This document shows, piece by piece, positions 1-6,467 of a stretch of DNA of 25,089 nt (its first letter is position 1; each line of letters starts with the position of its first letter). This stretch comes from an uncultured Oscillospiraceae bacterium (GTDB lineage: Bacteria; Bacillota; Clostridia; Oscillospirales; Oscillospiraceae). The translations under genes and the position numbers were made by a program. Under the pieces are notes generated by a model, which saw nothing but the letters and a program-made list of their open reading frames with translations, did no database searches and was not told the DNA's origin. The DNA is taken from positions 1 through 25,089 of the forward strand of contig CAJUOT010000037.1 in assembly GCA_910588135.1 (NCBI GenBank), written 5' to 3'.

Positions 1-505
1 TCAGCCCATGGCGCTTCAGCTCCCCAGCGCACCACATAATGACCTCCGCCTCCAGCTTTGAGGCGGCGCAGATACTTTTCGATACGCCATTTACCGCATC
101 AATCCCTGTGAGGCGACCACGCTTTGCCAGCATAATGCGCAAAGCATTTCTGGAATCACGTCTGCAAACAATTCCCTGCACCTCTTCGTGAAACCCGTGG
201 CTCCAATCTTTCTTTCTCTTACACCACAGCTCCCTGGGATAGAACTCGTCGATACGCCTGCCGTCCAGAATCTTGTCATAGACCTCAGATACCTGTTCAA
301 GAACGGCATCCTGGTTCTCCGGGCGGCTGATGAACAGCCGGAGTTCTTCCTCAAGAGCCCGGTCTGTGACCATGGAGCACCACTGGTCTCTGCGGGTCTT
401 GACCTCTATTCTGCGATTGTCGGCTTCCTTATGGTCAATGTGCTCGTTTAACAGCTTATTACCATAGTAACCTCCGCCGAACAGTACGATAAATAGCTCG
501 AACAT
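1..505 (-). CDS. hypothetical protein with N-terminal hydrophobic segment (partial, runs off left edge)
   Basis: The frame starts at an ATG at 503-505, preceded by GAGGGA at suitable spacing, and stays open for about 168 codons to the window edge, so the C-terminus is missing. The N-terminus (MFELFIVLFGGGYYGNKLL) is a short hydrophobic stretch that could be a membrane anchor. The rest is charged and soluble-looking, with several Arg and Cys residues. I do not recognise a family. It is the last visible member of a minus-strand cluster of small genes typical of phages and other mobile elements of Clostridia. A gene is supported by the open frame, the ribosome site and its position 10 bp after the upstream gene; no function can be inferred. 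Confidence 0.6.
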   Translation of the reverse strand, partial: MFELFIVLFGGGYYGNKLLNEHIDHKEADNRRIEVKTRRDQWCSMVTDRALEEELRLFISRPENQDAVLEQVSEVYDKILDGRRIDEFYPRELWCKRKKDWSHGFHEEVQGIVCRRDSRNALRIMLAKRGRLTGIDAVNGVSKSICAASKLEAEVIMWCAGELKRHGL

Positions 506-515
506 CAGATATCCC

Positions 516-746
516 TCACCTTATAGCTGCTTCGATGTGCTCCTTCGCCTCTTCCAGCTTTTCCAGCGCATCGTTCAGATTGTCTACTGCATCCTCCATG
601 CGCTCAAACCGCTCGGAGCCCTGCAGATTCTCGGGGCAGTTGTCCATACAGTCCTGCTCCTTGTCGCAAACGGACTCCACTGTGGTCGTCACGTTTGACA
701 GCATACCAATCGCCTCCCGAAGGCGGCTGCGTCTCTTATTATCCAC
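516..746 (-). CDS. small acidic helical mobile-element protein, unknown function
   Basis: This encodes 76 residues, highly charged and predicted to be almost entirely helical: basic N-terminus (MDNKRRSRLREAIGML) and acidic C-terminal half with a heptad-like pattern (NLNDALEKLEEAKEHIEAAI), consistent with a short coiled coil. It resembles, from memory, a small conserved protein found in many Clostridia phages and integrative elements with an internal segment like EQ-x-x-x-DN-x-PENLQ and SER-x-x-RME. Here that segment carries extra Cys residues (CDKEQDCMDNC). The start overlaps the end of the upstream gene by 8 bp, suggesting translational coupling. Function unknown. Confidence 0.7.
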   Translation of the reverse strand: MDNKRRSRLREAIGMLSNVTTTVESVCDKEQDCMDNCPENLQGSERFERMEDAVDNLNDALEKLEEAKEHIEAAIR

Positions 747-1098
747 TTGTCTTCTCCCATAATCCGTCGATATTCAACTCGATTCTCAGAGATTCTTTTC
801 CACACTTGGAAAATGCGAATGAGTTGACCATCTTGATGAGCTGGAAGAACTTGTGCGTTCTTCCGTGTTCCAGCACCATATCATCGCAGATAACCATGAT
901 GGTGAACTGCTTATTGGATGTGTTGACACTGACATCAACGGTATCACAGTCCAGCTCAGGAACGATTTCGTCCACCAGTTCACACGCCGCATAAAGTCTG
1001 TCCCGTACCTTGGGTTGCAGAGCATATGCGGCTCCAAATTCTTTGGTGGATTCCTCGATGACCTCGTCAACGAACGGCTTGCATCCAGAATACTCCAT
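739..1098 (-). CDS. hypothetical phage/mobile-element protein
   Basis: This encodes 119 residues from the ATG at 1096-1098 (MEYSGCKPFVDEV). I chose that start over the in-frame upstream ATG at 1116 because AAGGAGGG lies about 5 bases before it. The protein is mixed alpha/beta, with a helical N-terminal half and a C-terminal part rich in beta-type hydrophobics (VDVSVNTSNKQFTIMVICDD). No catalytic motif or membrane segment is visible. It sits between two overlapping or closely spaced minus-strand genes and is clearly part of the same transcript. Unknown function. Confidence 0.65.
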   Translation of the reverse strand: MEYSGCKPFVDEVIEESTKEFGAAYALQPKVRDRLYAACELVDEIVPELDCDTVDVSVNTSNKQFTIMVICDDMVLEHGRTHKFFQLIKMVNSFAFSKCGKESLRIELNIDGLWEKTSG

Positions 1099-1108
1099 AC
1101 GACCCTCC

Positions 1109-1498
1109 TTATTCAATCGGCTTTGTCAGGCCGTGGAACGTAAACGTAAGGCGAACCCGGTTTTTTGCCAGCGGATACACCTCTGTATTACTGGCAAACT
1201 CGGCAGCTCTTGCGAACCACTCCGGGTCATAGAACTCCAGCACCTTTGCCTCGACAGATACACTGCCCATCGACTTAAACGGCTGGTACAGCTTATATGA
1301 CACCTCTGCATCGGTGCCTCTGGTGAGATATTTCAAAACTGAGTACACAAACTTAATTTGTGCCAGTTTCAGCGGGTCAAGAATGGTGGTTTCATCCTCA
1401 TCGGCGGCGATTTCCTCCTGAACCCCGTCCAGGATGGCCTCAAACATCTGCTTGACCTCGTCGTCCGACATGAACCCATAATCAAAATCCATGTCCAT
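1109..1498 (-). CDS. hypothetical phage/mobile-element protein
   Basis: This encodes 129 residues starting MDMDFDYGF at 1498, chosen because AAGGAG lies seven bases upstream; the longer in-frame start at 1570 would overlap the upstream gene. The N-terminal third is acidic (SDDEVKQMFEAILDGVQEE, then AADEDETT). The C-terminal two-thirds alternates hydrophobic and polar residues, as in a beta-rich fold (SVSVEAKVLEFYDPEWF, RVRLTFTFHG). There is no signal peptide, membrane segment or recognisable active site. The gap to the next gene in the cluster is only 10 bp. Confidence 0.65.
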   Translation of the reverse strand: MDMDFDYGFMSDDEVKQMFEAILDGVQEEIAADEDETTILDPLKLAQIKFVYSVLKYLTRGTDAEVSYKLYQPFKSMGSVSVEAKVLEFYDPEWFARAAEFASNTEVYPLAKNRVRLTFTFHGLTKPIE

Positions 1499-1545
1499 TG
1501 AATCACTCCTTCTGTTCGTCATTGTACCATACGGTATCCCGCTTT

Positions 1546-2151
1546 TCAACAGCGTTCCGTTAAGCTGCACACAACTCTGACCTCTCCGTTGGCCTCATCG
1601 CCAAGAATATGTCTCAGGGAGTTCGCCACCATCTCTACGTTGATGGGGCCAATGAAGCAGAGGGAGAACTCACTCATCTTCATCGACGCTGGCGCAGGTT
1701 CGGCAGCCTTGTCCTTCTCTCTCATATCGCTAACCGCGATGTACTCCTGAGCACTATGTAAGAACCGTTCCCATGCGTCCCTTTGCTCGGCATTCATGGA
1801 GTGGCCAACGCGGAACTTGATATCCAAGTCCGCTGATTGGATATGACGGCGGACGGTAGCTACGCTCATGCCGAACATCTCTGCCAAATTAGTGGCGTTG
1901 GCATTGTAGGTCTCTGCCAGATGCCGTAAATACTCCTCCTGGACGCCCTTGGAGAGCTCTTTGAAGTTTTCCCACGTTGTGGGCTTGTCAAAATTCAAGG
2001 ACACGACTTTTCCATTCCTTTCTTTCCATTGTTTCTGTGTCATATAATCAGTTGACATGGGGCAGCGTCTACTTTTACTTCCGCATTTGCGGTGAGAAGC
2101 CTGATGAGCGAGGCGTTTCTTCTGGTAGTTCTCGTAGTCGAAGTCGTTCAT
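1546..2151 (-). CDS. mobile-element protein with putative HTH segment
   Basis: This encodes 201 residues. The N-terminus (MNDFDYENYQKKRLAHQASH) is basic, with a Cys-containing KCGSKSRRC motif, followed by the conserved-looking MTQKQWKERNGKV. I recall this arrangement from a family of Clostridia phage/plasmid proteins, but I cannot name a Pfam entry. Residues about 85-115 (NATNLAEMFGMSVATVRRHI) look like a helix-turn-helix, suggesting DNA binding, possibly a regulator. The C-terminal part (MKMSEFSLCFIGPINVEMVANSLRHILGD) is a separate small domain, preceded by an Ala/Pro/Glu linker. The start overlaps the stop of the upstream gene as ATGA, indicating translational coupling. Confidence 0.75.
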   Translation of the reverse strand: MNDFDYENYQKKRLAHQASHRKCGSKSRRCPMSTDYMTQKQWKERNGKVVSLNFDKPTTWENFKELSKGVQEEYLRHLAETYNANATNLAEMFGMSVATVRRHIQSADLDIKFRVGHSMNAEQRDAWERFLHSAQEYIAVSDMREKDKAAEPAPASMKMSEFSLCFIGPINVEMVANSLRHILGDEANGEVRVVCSLTERC

Positions 2152-2381
2152 CGCACCACCCCTATTCTTTTGTCAACGTCATATTTTTCTTCCAACTCTT
2201 TGGGAGAACGAGCCCTCCCGAGTTTCTTAAACGAACCGTCAACCAGCTCGTAAAGGAAATAGTAATCTCGGGAGGACTCTTTACTTGTTATGATAAACAT
2301 GAGCTCGTTACGTTGTTTTGGCAGACGGCATTCAACATAGCCCTCATGCAGTAAAAAATCGCGGAACTCTGAAATGTTCAT
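2148..2381 (-). CDS. small hypothetical mobile-element protein
   Basis: This encodes 77 residues beginning MNISEFRDFLLHEGYVECRL, with AGAGGAG about ten bases upstream of the ATG. The pattern is alpha/beta with a central aromatic stretch (SSRDYYFLYELVDGSF) and a basic, helical C-terminus. No known motif was recognised. Its stop overlaps the next gene's start by 4 bp (ATGA), so the two are almost certainly co-translated. Confidence 0.7.
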   Translation of the reverse strand: MNISEFRDFLLHEGYVECRLPKQRNELMFIITSKESSRDYYFLYELVDGSFKKLGRARSPKELEEKYDVDKRIGVVR

Positions 2382-2399
2382 AATCCGTCTACTCCTCTC

Positions 2400-2570
2400 T
2401 TAGTGTTCGTTAAACACAACCTGTTCGCCAGAGCCAAGAGTCCAGCATCCACCGTCTGTAATTGCGCACTCGGTGCAGTTCCCGTTGCACTCAACAGCAT
2501 CCGGGCGGGCTGTTGTAGTTCCGTCCCGGAACCTAACATGAGCCTCCGGCAGATTGTGCGGATTGGGCAT
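2400..2570 (-). CDS. small Cys-containing mobile-element protein, first gene of the minus-strand cluster
   Basis: This encodes 56 residues from the ATG at 2568-2570 (MPNPHNLPEAHVRFRDG). The start is fixed by CGGAG five bases upstream; an in-frame ATG at 2609 has no ribosome site. It contains CNGNCTECAITDGGCWTL then GEQVVFNEH, a layout I recall from small proteins of Clostridia phages and integrative elements (a C-x3-C-x2-C cluster, a GCW, and a terminal VxFN-x-H). A metal-binding role is possible but unproven. It opens a minus-strand operon extending past the left window edge, and lies back to back with the plus-strand retroelement module. Confidence 0.7.
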   Translation of the reverse strand: MPNPHNLPEAHVRFRDGTTTARPDAVECNGNCTECAITDGGCWTLGSGEQVVFNEH

Positions 2571-2633
2571 TTTTACTCCGGGACGAGAAAGGAACTTCGC
2601 AAGCAGCATTTGCTTGAATCAAGAGCGGCTCTT

Positions 2634-2837
2634 ATGGCGCTCGATGTACACCTCGCCCATTGTTATGAGTTGATGATGACAAATCCATCAGGATGCTTCA
2701 CAACCGGGAGCGGAAACTCTGTGTCGTCATCTGATGCAAAGAAAAAGCTGGAACGTATGGCACAAGACCTCGGTGAACTGATTGATACAGAGAACGGCCT
2801 GCTGACCAGCGTTTTGAAGAGTGATAAGGGGAGGTAA
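2634..2837 (+). CDS. small helical protein upstream of the DGR template repeat (putative accessory factor or 5'-truncated gene)
   Basis: The plus-strand frame ending at 2837 gives about 67 residues from the ATG at 2634 (MALDVHLAHCYELMM), or about 75 from a TTG at 2610. No start has a good ribosome site. The frame stays open further 5', but that part lies antisense to the minus-strand gene ending at 2570 and is probably not coding. The predicted fold is two or three helices (DAKKKLERMAQDLGELIDTENGLL). It occupies the place where DGRs usually encode the accessory protein Avd, but I see no convincing Avd similarity. It could be a divergent accessory protein, an unrelated tail gene, or the 3' remnant of a gene cut by the recombination that joined the two strands' modules. 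Confidence 0.5.
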   Translation: MALDVHLAHCYELMMTNPSGCFTTGSGNSVSSSDAKKKLERMAQDLGELIDTENGLLTSVLKSDKGR

Positions 2838-2897
2838 GTTTTGATTTCTGTGGGTGTATCTCTGTAAAACCTGTCGGTTGGGATTTTTTCTCCCGTG

Positions 2898-3038
2898 TGT
2901 TCTACTGCGAATTGGTGGGAGCGGTCTCCTAATTACAACAACGCCAACAACTTCTGCAATGTGAACACCAACGGCAACGCGAACAACAACAATGCCAGTA
3001 ATTCCAATGGGCTCGCCCCGGATTTCGTAAGCCCGAAA
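2898..3038 (+). other. DGR template repeat (TR), adenine-rich non-coding template
   Basis: Read in frame from 2898, this encodes STANWWERSPNYNNANNF followed by a second Asn-dense block, NANNNNASNSNGLAPDF. About sixteen AAC/AAT codons fall within roughly forty. This is the hallmark of a DGR template repeat, where adenines are the positions mutated during mutagenic retrohoming and AAY codons give the widest amino-acid choice. The WWERSP...FC...GLAPDF framework matches the C-type-lectin/sulfatase-like variable ends of phage DGR targets as I recall them. Just 3' of the Asn block is a small hairpin (TTTCG-taagcc-CGAAA, 3023-3038). Exact TR ends cannot be set without the matching variable repeat, which is not in the window. 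Confidence 0.8.
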
Positions 3039-3113
3039 GGGTTTTGGGTCAACCGCAGTAGCTCTGAAAACGAGTGAACTATGACCTTTACGAAAGGAGA
3101 GATACTTCCCGTG

Positions 3114-3212
3114 ATGAAAATCCAAAACTGCTCTTTGATGCTCCTGCACGAACGCCGCCGAGAAATCGTGCGTGCATGGCGAGGGATGTGCCTTACTTCG
3201 TTTCATGTGTAG
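3114..3212 (+). CDS. possible short leader ORF between TR and RT
   Basis: This is a 32-codon frame beginning MKIQNCSLMLLHERRREIVR, with AAGGAGAG at 3094-3101, a slightly long distance upstream; a GTG directly before the ATG would place it closer. The region between TR and RT in DGRs is normally part of the template RNA, so the apparent ribosome site may be coincidental or may serve RT translation by coupling. It ends 62 bp before the RT start. No family recognised. Confidence 0.2.
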   Translation: MKIQNCSLMLLHERRREIVRAWRGMCLTSFHV

Positions 3213-3274
3213 TGAGCTAAGCAGATTAGACGGCACCCTACAAGACATCTGTACGAAGAGCGAATAACATTTCT

Positions 3275-4444
3275 ATGAGTAGAAGAGCAGGAAGATACCA
3301 ACGGCGAAAAGCCAAACGTGAAGCAAACCGTGTACAGCGCTGTGTAGAGGTTGGAGAGCTGAAAGATGTCTTTAACTTCCACGATTTGTACCGAGCCGGA
3401 AAGAAATGTTGCAATGGAGTTCGGTGGAAGAACAGCGCACAAAGGTTTGAAACACATCTATTTTCAGGTACGGCCCGACGCAGGCGCATGATTCTGGAAG
3501 ACACATGGACACCAGCGGCGTATGTTCATTTTACAATTTCAGAACGTGGCAAGACACGGCCAATCGACGCACCACGCATTCAGGACAGGCAAGTACATAA
3601 GGTCTACACGCAGAAGGTTCTTATTCCTCTATACTTGCCAAGCATGATTTATAACAACGGAGCAAGCCTGCCAGGGAAAGGCTTTGAGTTTTCAAAAAGA
3701 GAACTTAGAGAGGACTTGCGTTGGCATTTCAGAAGGTGGGGCAGAGAAGGTCACATCATTCTCATTGATTTCAAGCAGTTCTTTCCTTCCGTTTCGCATG
3801 AGGAGATTTTCAAAAGACACGACAAGCTGATTTTGAACAGAAGCGTTCGTAAGCTCGGTGATGACGTAATCAATACAGTACACGGTGGGAAAGGCTTGCC
3901 GCTGGGCGTAGAGACAAGCCAAGCCGAGATGATTGCATTCCCGTCTGCGCTGGACAACTACATCAAGTGCCAACTGTCTTTGAAGTGCGCCGGTCACTAT
4001 ATGGACGATTACTATGTTATCGTGCCGCCAGATAGAGACCCGAAAGAAATCATGCGTCTTATCATCGCAAAGGCCGAAAGCCTGAAGCTGACCATCAGCA
4101 AATCCAAGTCACGCATTGTTCCTCTGACCAAACCATTTCGCTACTGCAAAGCAAAATACCTTCTGACAGAGACAGGTAGAGTTGTTGTGAGCGGTAATCG
4201 GAAGGGTATTAAAATAGCAAGGCGTAAAATAAAAGCCTTCCGTAAGAAGGTCGCAGAGGGCGAAATGTCATATGAGGACTTGTGGACTTCTGTAAACGGC
4301 ATATTGGCCTACTGGGAAGGCTACAACGACCACAAACGTGTCCTGCGGTTACGCAGGCTTTTTTATGCAATCTTCGGGTTTTCACCAGAGAAGATTGAGA
4401 ATTTTAGAATGAGAGGGGTAAACAATGAAATACATTGTGCATAA
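3275..4444 (+). CDS. DGR-type reverse transcriptase
   Basis: This encodes 389 residues. Residues 1-30 are strongly basic (GRYQRRKAKREANR). RT motifs follow in order: RPIDAP near 107; IDFKQFFPSV with catalytic Asp165; GLPLGVETSQ at 207-216; HYMDDYYVIV with the catalytic YMDD at 242-245; LKLTISKSKSRIVPL near 270; and FRYCKAKYLLTETG near 288. The GxxxSQ form of motif 4 separates DGR reverse transcriptases from group II intron and retron enzymes, which usually carry QGxxxSP. Length and the absence of maturase/HNH domains also fit. It would copy TR RNA into adenine-mutagenised cDNA that replaces a variable repeat in a target gene. The ATG at 3275 lacks a clear ribosome site, so the start is the least certain part. 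The 3' end overlaps the next gene by 20 bp. Confidence 0.9.
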   Translation: MSRRAGRYQRRKAKREANRVQRCVEVGELKDVFNFHDLYRAGKKCCNGVRWKNSAQRFETHLFSGTARRRRMILEDTWTPAAYVHFTISERGKTRPIDAPRIQDRQVHKVYTQKVLIPLYLPSMIYNNGASLPGKGFEFSKRELREDLRWHFRRWGREGHIILIDFKQFFPSVSHEEIFKRHDKLILNRSVRKLGDDVINTVHGGKGLPLGVETSQAEMIAFPSALDNYIKCQLSLKCAGHYMDDYYVIVPPDRDPKEIMRLIIAKAESLKLTISKSKSRIVPLTKPFRYCKAKYLLTETGRVVVSGNRKGIKIARRKIKAFRKKVAEGEMSYEDLWTSVNGILAYWEGYNDHKRVLRLRRLFYAIFGFSPEKIENFRMRGVNNEIHCA

Positions 4445-4826
4445 GCGATTCAAGGGCAAAGCACTTTGCGGAGAAGTCAATCTCCCAGCTATGACAGAGG
4501 TTGAAAACAAAGATGGCGTTATCTGTTACAACGGAAGCGCTCTCTGTTTTGATTGCAGCGAAAATGCCCATCAGTTCTTTGCAAGGAATGATGATGGCAA
4601 CGGAATGCTTCGTGGCAAGCTGACGCAGGCAATCCAGGGCAGGCTCGCAAAGCATGATAAGCAACATCAGTCACGGTGGGACAAGGTGTGGGAAGACCCC
4701 GCCTGCCAACCGTACAAGAGGGCAGACCATGAAGACCACTGGCTTTGGAACCATGACTTTTTCAACGCAGATATTGATGTGCTCCGGCATATCGCAGAAT
4801 TAGTAGGTGCAAAGGAGGGCACATAA
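4425..4826 (+). CDS. conserved phage hypothetical protein downstream of DGR RT
   Basis: This encodes 133 residues beginning MKYIVHKRFKGKALCGEVNL, with GAGGGG about seven bases upstream. It overlaps the RT gene by 20 bp, so it is translationally coupled to it. The sequence has paired Cys (SALCFDCSENAHQFFARNDDG) and a His/Trp-rich segment (HEDHWLWNHDFFNADIDV) suggestive of a metal- or nucleic-acid-binding fold, but no named domain. I recall similar proteins in Clostridia prophages near the tail/lysis cassette. Tight coupling could mean a role in the retroelement, or simply that the DGR was inserted ahead of it. Confidence 0.75.
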   Translation: MKYIVHKRFKGKALCGEVNLPAMTEVENKDGVICYNGSALCFDCSENAHQFFARNDDGNGMLRGKLTQAIQGRLAKHDKQHQSRWDKVWEDPACQPYKRADHEDHWLWNHDFFNADIDVLRHIAELVGAKEGT

Positions 4827-5099
4827 ATGTATCGAATCGTAAGCGTAACTACTGGCGCAGAGATTGGCGTCGTTGACACAGTAAGCTACATTAAGGTTGG
4901 TTCAAGCGGAAGCTATACACCAGCCACTATGGATGACGCCACTGGTGTGGCGGTCAACAGCGTGGCCTATGACTTGATGGGGCACGATGAAGTTAACGGT
5001 GCTGACACTGTTTTGGTGACCAAGTTTGATGGCGGCACAGCCGTTGCCGAACAGCAGCGTATTATCAACGGGCTGCTTATTTCGATGTTGGAGGGCTAA
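4827..5099 (+). CDS. small phage tail/lysis-region protein
   Basis: This encodes 90 residues starting MYRIVSVTTGAEIGVVDTVS. AAGGAGGG sits just upstream and the ATG abuts the TAA of the preceding gene. The sequence is beta-rich at the N-terminus, with a helical end (EQQRIINGLLISMLEG). Proteins of this size and pattern occur between tail-fibre and endolysin genes of Firmicutes phages, but I cannot assign a domain. Its TAA (5097-5099) falls exactly at the point where the following endolysin homology begins. Confidence 0.7.
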   Translation: MYRIVSVTTGAEIGVVDTVSYIKVGSSGSYTPATMDDATGVAVNSVAYDLMGHDEVNGADTVLVTKFDGGTAVAEQQRIINGLLISMLEG

Positions 5100-5100
5100 G

Positions 5101-5748
5101 AAGCTCGCCAGTGGTGAAGTGGTGTCCGTTCAAGTCGGTGATTGGGATAAGAAGGCGTGGGGCTGTGGGTCTGGTAAGAAAGGCTCTTGCAATAACGGCT
5201 GGATTCAATTTGAAATCTGCGAAGACAAACTGAATGACCCCGCTTACTTTGAGAAGGTGTATCGTGAGGGCGTCGAGCTGACTGCATATCTGTGCAGACT
5301 CTACAACCTTGACCCGCAGGGCACGGTTACATATAACGGCGTGAAGGTTCCTGTCATCCTGTGCCACCAAGACAGCTACCAGCTTGGGCTTGGCTCCAAT
5401 CACGGCGACGTACTCCACTGGCTTCCAAAGTACGGGAAGAGTATGCAGACCGTTCGTGATGATGTTTCCGCCCTGTTGGCGGGGGCGAACAACAATAAGG
5501 AGGAGGATGACGACATGGATGTGGTACGTTTCAAGGAACTCTGGGGTGAGATGCGTAAGGAGCTCCAGGACAACGACAGTAGCAAGTACAGCGAAGAGGC
5601 TCGTGCCTGGGCGACTTCCACCGGCCTGATTGCGGGCAATGGGGAAGTAATTGACGGCGAGCCCAACTATATGTGGGCGGACATTCTCACCCGCGAACAG
5701 TTCGTCACCGTGCTGTATCGTTTTGCGAAGAAGATGGGGATGGTTTAA
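5101..5748 (+). CDS. N-acetylmuramoyl-L-alanine amidase (endolysin), apparently lacking its N-terminal half
   Basis: The open frame encodes the second half of an Amidase_2-type endolysin: AWGCGSGKKGSCNNGWIQFE, then ELTAYLCRLYNLDP, VPVILCHQDSYQLG and SNHGDVLHWLPKYG. These carry the later zinc-ligand/catalytic region (CH and HGD). It is followed by a linker (ANNNKEEDDDM) and an SLH-like tail with EARAWATSTGLIAGNG and FVTVLYRFAKKMG. The usual first half, with the first zinc ligand, is absent: recognisable homology starts at about 5101, immediately after the previous gene's stop. Open-frame starts (TTG 5026, ATG 5029) lie inside the previous gene, and a GTG is at 5119. It is probably a deletion remnant, and peptidoglycan hydrolysis is doubtful. 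A strong internal ribosome site could still yield the C-terminal part alone. Confidence 0.7.
   Translation, partial: KLASGEVVSVQVGDWDKKAWGCGSGKKGSCNNGWIQFEICEDKLNDPAYFEKVYREGVELTAYLCRLYNLDPQGTVTYNGVKVPVILCHQDSYQLGLGSNHGDVLHWLPKYGKSMQTVRDDVSALLAGANNNKEEDDDMDVVRFKELWGEMRKELQDNDSSKYSEEARAWATSTGLIAGNGEVIDGEPNYMWADILTREQFVTVLYRFAKKMGMV
5496..5517 (+). promoter_or_regulatory. internal ribosome binding site and nested start in the endolysin gene
   Basis: AAGGAGGAGG lies about eight bases before an in-frame ATG at 5515, within the codons for the KEEDDDM linker. Translation from here would give a 77-residue product containing only the SLH-like C-terminal domain. Some clostridial phage endolysins are known to make such a secondary product (for example CD27L). 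Here it may be the only useful product left. Confidence 0.5.
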
Positions 5749-5751
5749 TCC

Positions 5752-6111
5752 ATGACCATCAAGATTGAGCGGGGCCGGAAGAAACCCAGGCGGCGCAGGA
5801 AGAAACGCCAGAGCATTGGGTTCACCAACCGGCTTGCCCTGTATCTGATGCTGTTTTTGGCAGCAGGTCTTGCGGGCGGATTCATTCTCGCCTGGAAAAG
5901 TATTGAGTTTCAGTATATGGGCGCTCTGGCGTGTTTCACTGTGGTGTTTACCCCAGTAGGCACAGCAATCGGTATTGTGCTGAACAGCATCGTACATAAG
6001 AGTGAGCATGAGAACACGAGTGCCGAGGGTGAAGGAATCAAGTTCGCTGCTGCGAAGGCGGCAGGATTTTCACAAACCGAAGCCGGGGTTGAGGAGAGCC
6101 CCGCAATCTGA
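5752..6111 (+). CDS. small two-helix membrane protein of the phage lysis cassette
   Basis: This encodes 119 residues. A very basic N-terminus (RGRKKPRRRRKKRQS) is followed by two hydrophobic segments, about 27-50 (LALYLMLFLAAGLAGGFILA) and 56-80 (MGALACFTVVFTPVGTAIGI). It ends in a soluble acidic tail. The topology and the place between endolysin and holin suggest a holin-like or holin-modulating membrane protein, but no family motif is recognised. It starts three bases after the endolysin stop. Confidence 0.65.
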   Translation: MTIKIERGRKKPRRRRKKRQSIGFTNRLALYLMLFLAAGLAGGFILAWKSIEFQYMGALACFTVVFTPVGTAIGIVLNSIVHKSEHENTSAEGEGIKFAAAKAAGFSQTEAGVEESPAI

Positions 6112-6125
6112 GAGGAGGAGTAACT

Positions 6126-6464
6126 ATGAATATGGAGTGGCTGCAGCTCGTTGTATCTGTCCTCGCCGGTCTGGCAACTGCCATTCCTCTGGCTATCAAG
6201 CTGGTGGAGTATGTCCAGAAGGCCGTAAAGGAGAAGAACTGGGGCAAGGTTCTGGATATGGTCATGAAGTACATGGAAACCGCTGAAAAGAAGTTCGACA
6301 ACGGTGCCGACCGTAAGGAGTGGGTTCTCGCCATGGTCAAGGCATCTTCCGAGACGGTCAACTACGACATCGACATGGAGCGCATCAGTAAGCTCATTGA
6401 TGACCTGTGCAAGATGAGCAAGAAGGTCAATGCACCTGCGGAAACCGGAGAGGCGGGTGAGTAA
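6126..6464 (+). CDS. phage holin, LLH family
   Basis: This encodes 112 residues with GGAGGAG five bases before the ATG. There is one N-terminal membrane helix (WLQLVVSVLAGLATAIPLAI), then a charged cytoplasmic helical region containing FDNGADRKEWVLAMVKASS and VNYDIDMERISKLIDDL. The last two resemble the conserved C-terminal segment of LL-H-type phage holins (Phage_holin_6_1). Holins permeabilise the membrane and time lysis for the endolysin. The gene lies between two other small membrane-protein genes in the lysis cassette. Confidence 0.8.
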   Translation: MNMEWLQLVVSVLAGLATAIPLAIKLVEYVQKAVKEKNWGKVLDMVMKYMETAEKKFDNGADRKEWVLAMVKASSETVNYDIDMERISKLIDDLCKMSKKVNAPAETGEAGE

Positions 6465-6467
6465 GCC

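Noticed and set aside
188..451. Plus-strand 87-codon frame and the minus-strand 91-354 frame
   Set aside because: Both overlap the better-supported minus-strand gene 1-505, which has a ribosome site and operon position.
2403..2590. N-terminal extension of the plus-strand gene ending at 2837
   Set aside because: This part is antisense to the minus-strand Cys-cluster gene and shows no protein-like pattern; the gene probably starts after about 2590.
2895..3077. Reading the Asn-rich 60-codon frame as a real protein
   Set aside because: Its Asn density and position before an RT mark it as a DGR template repeat, which is normally not translated.
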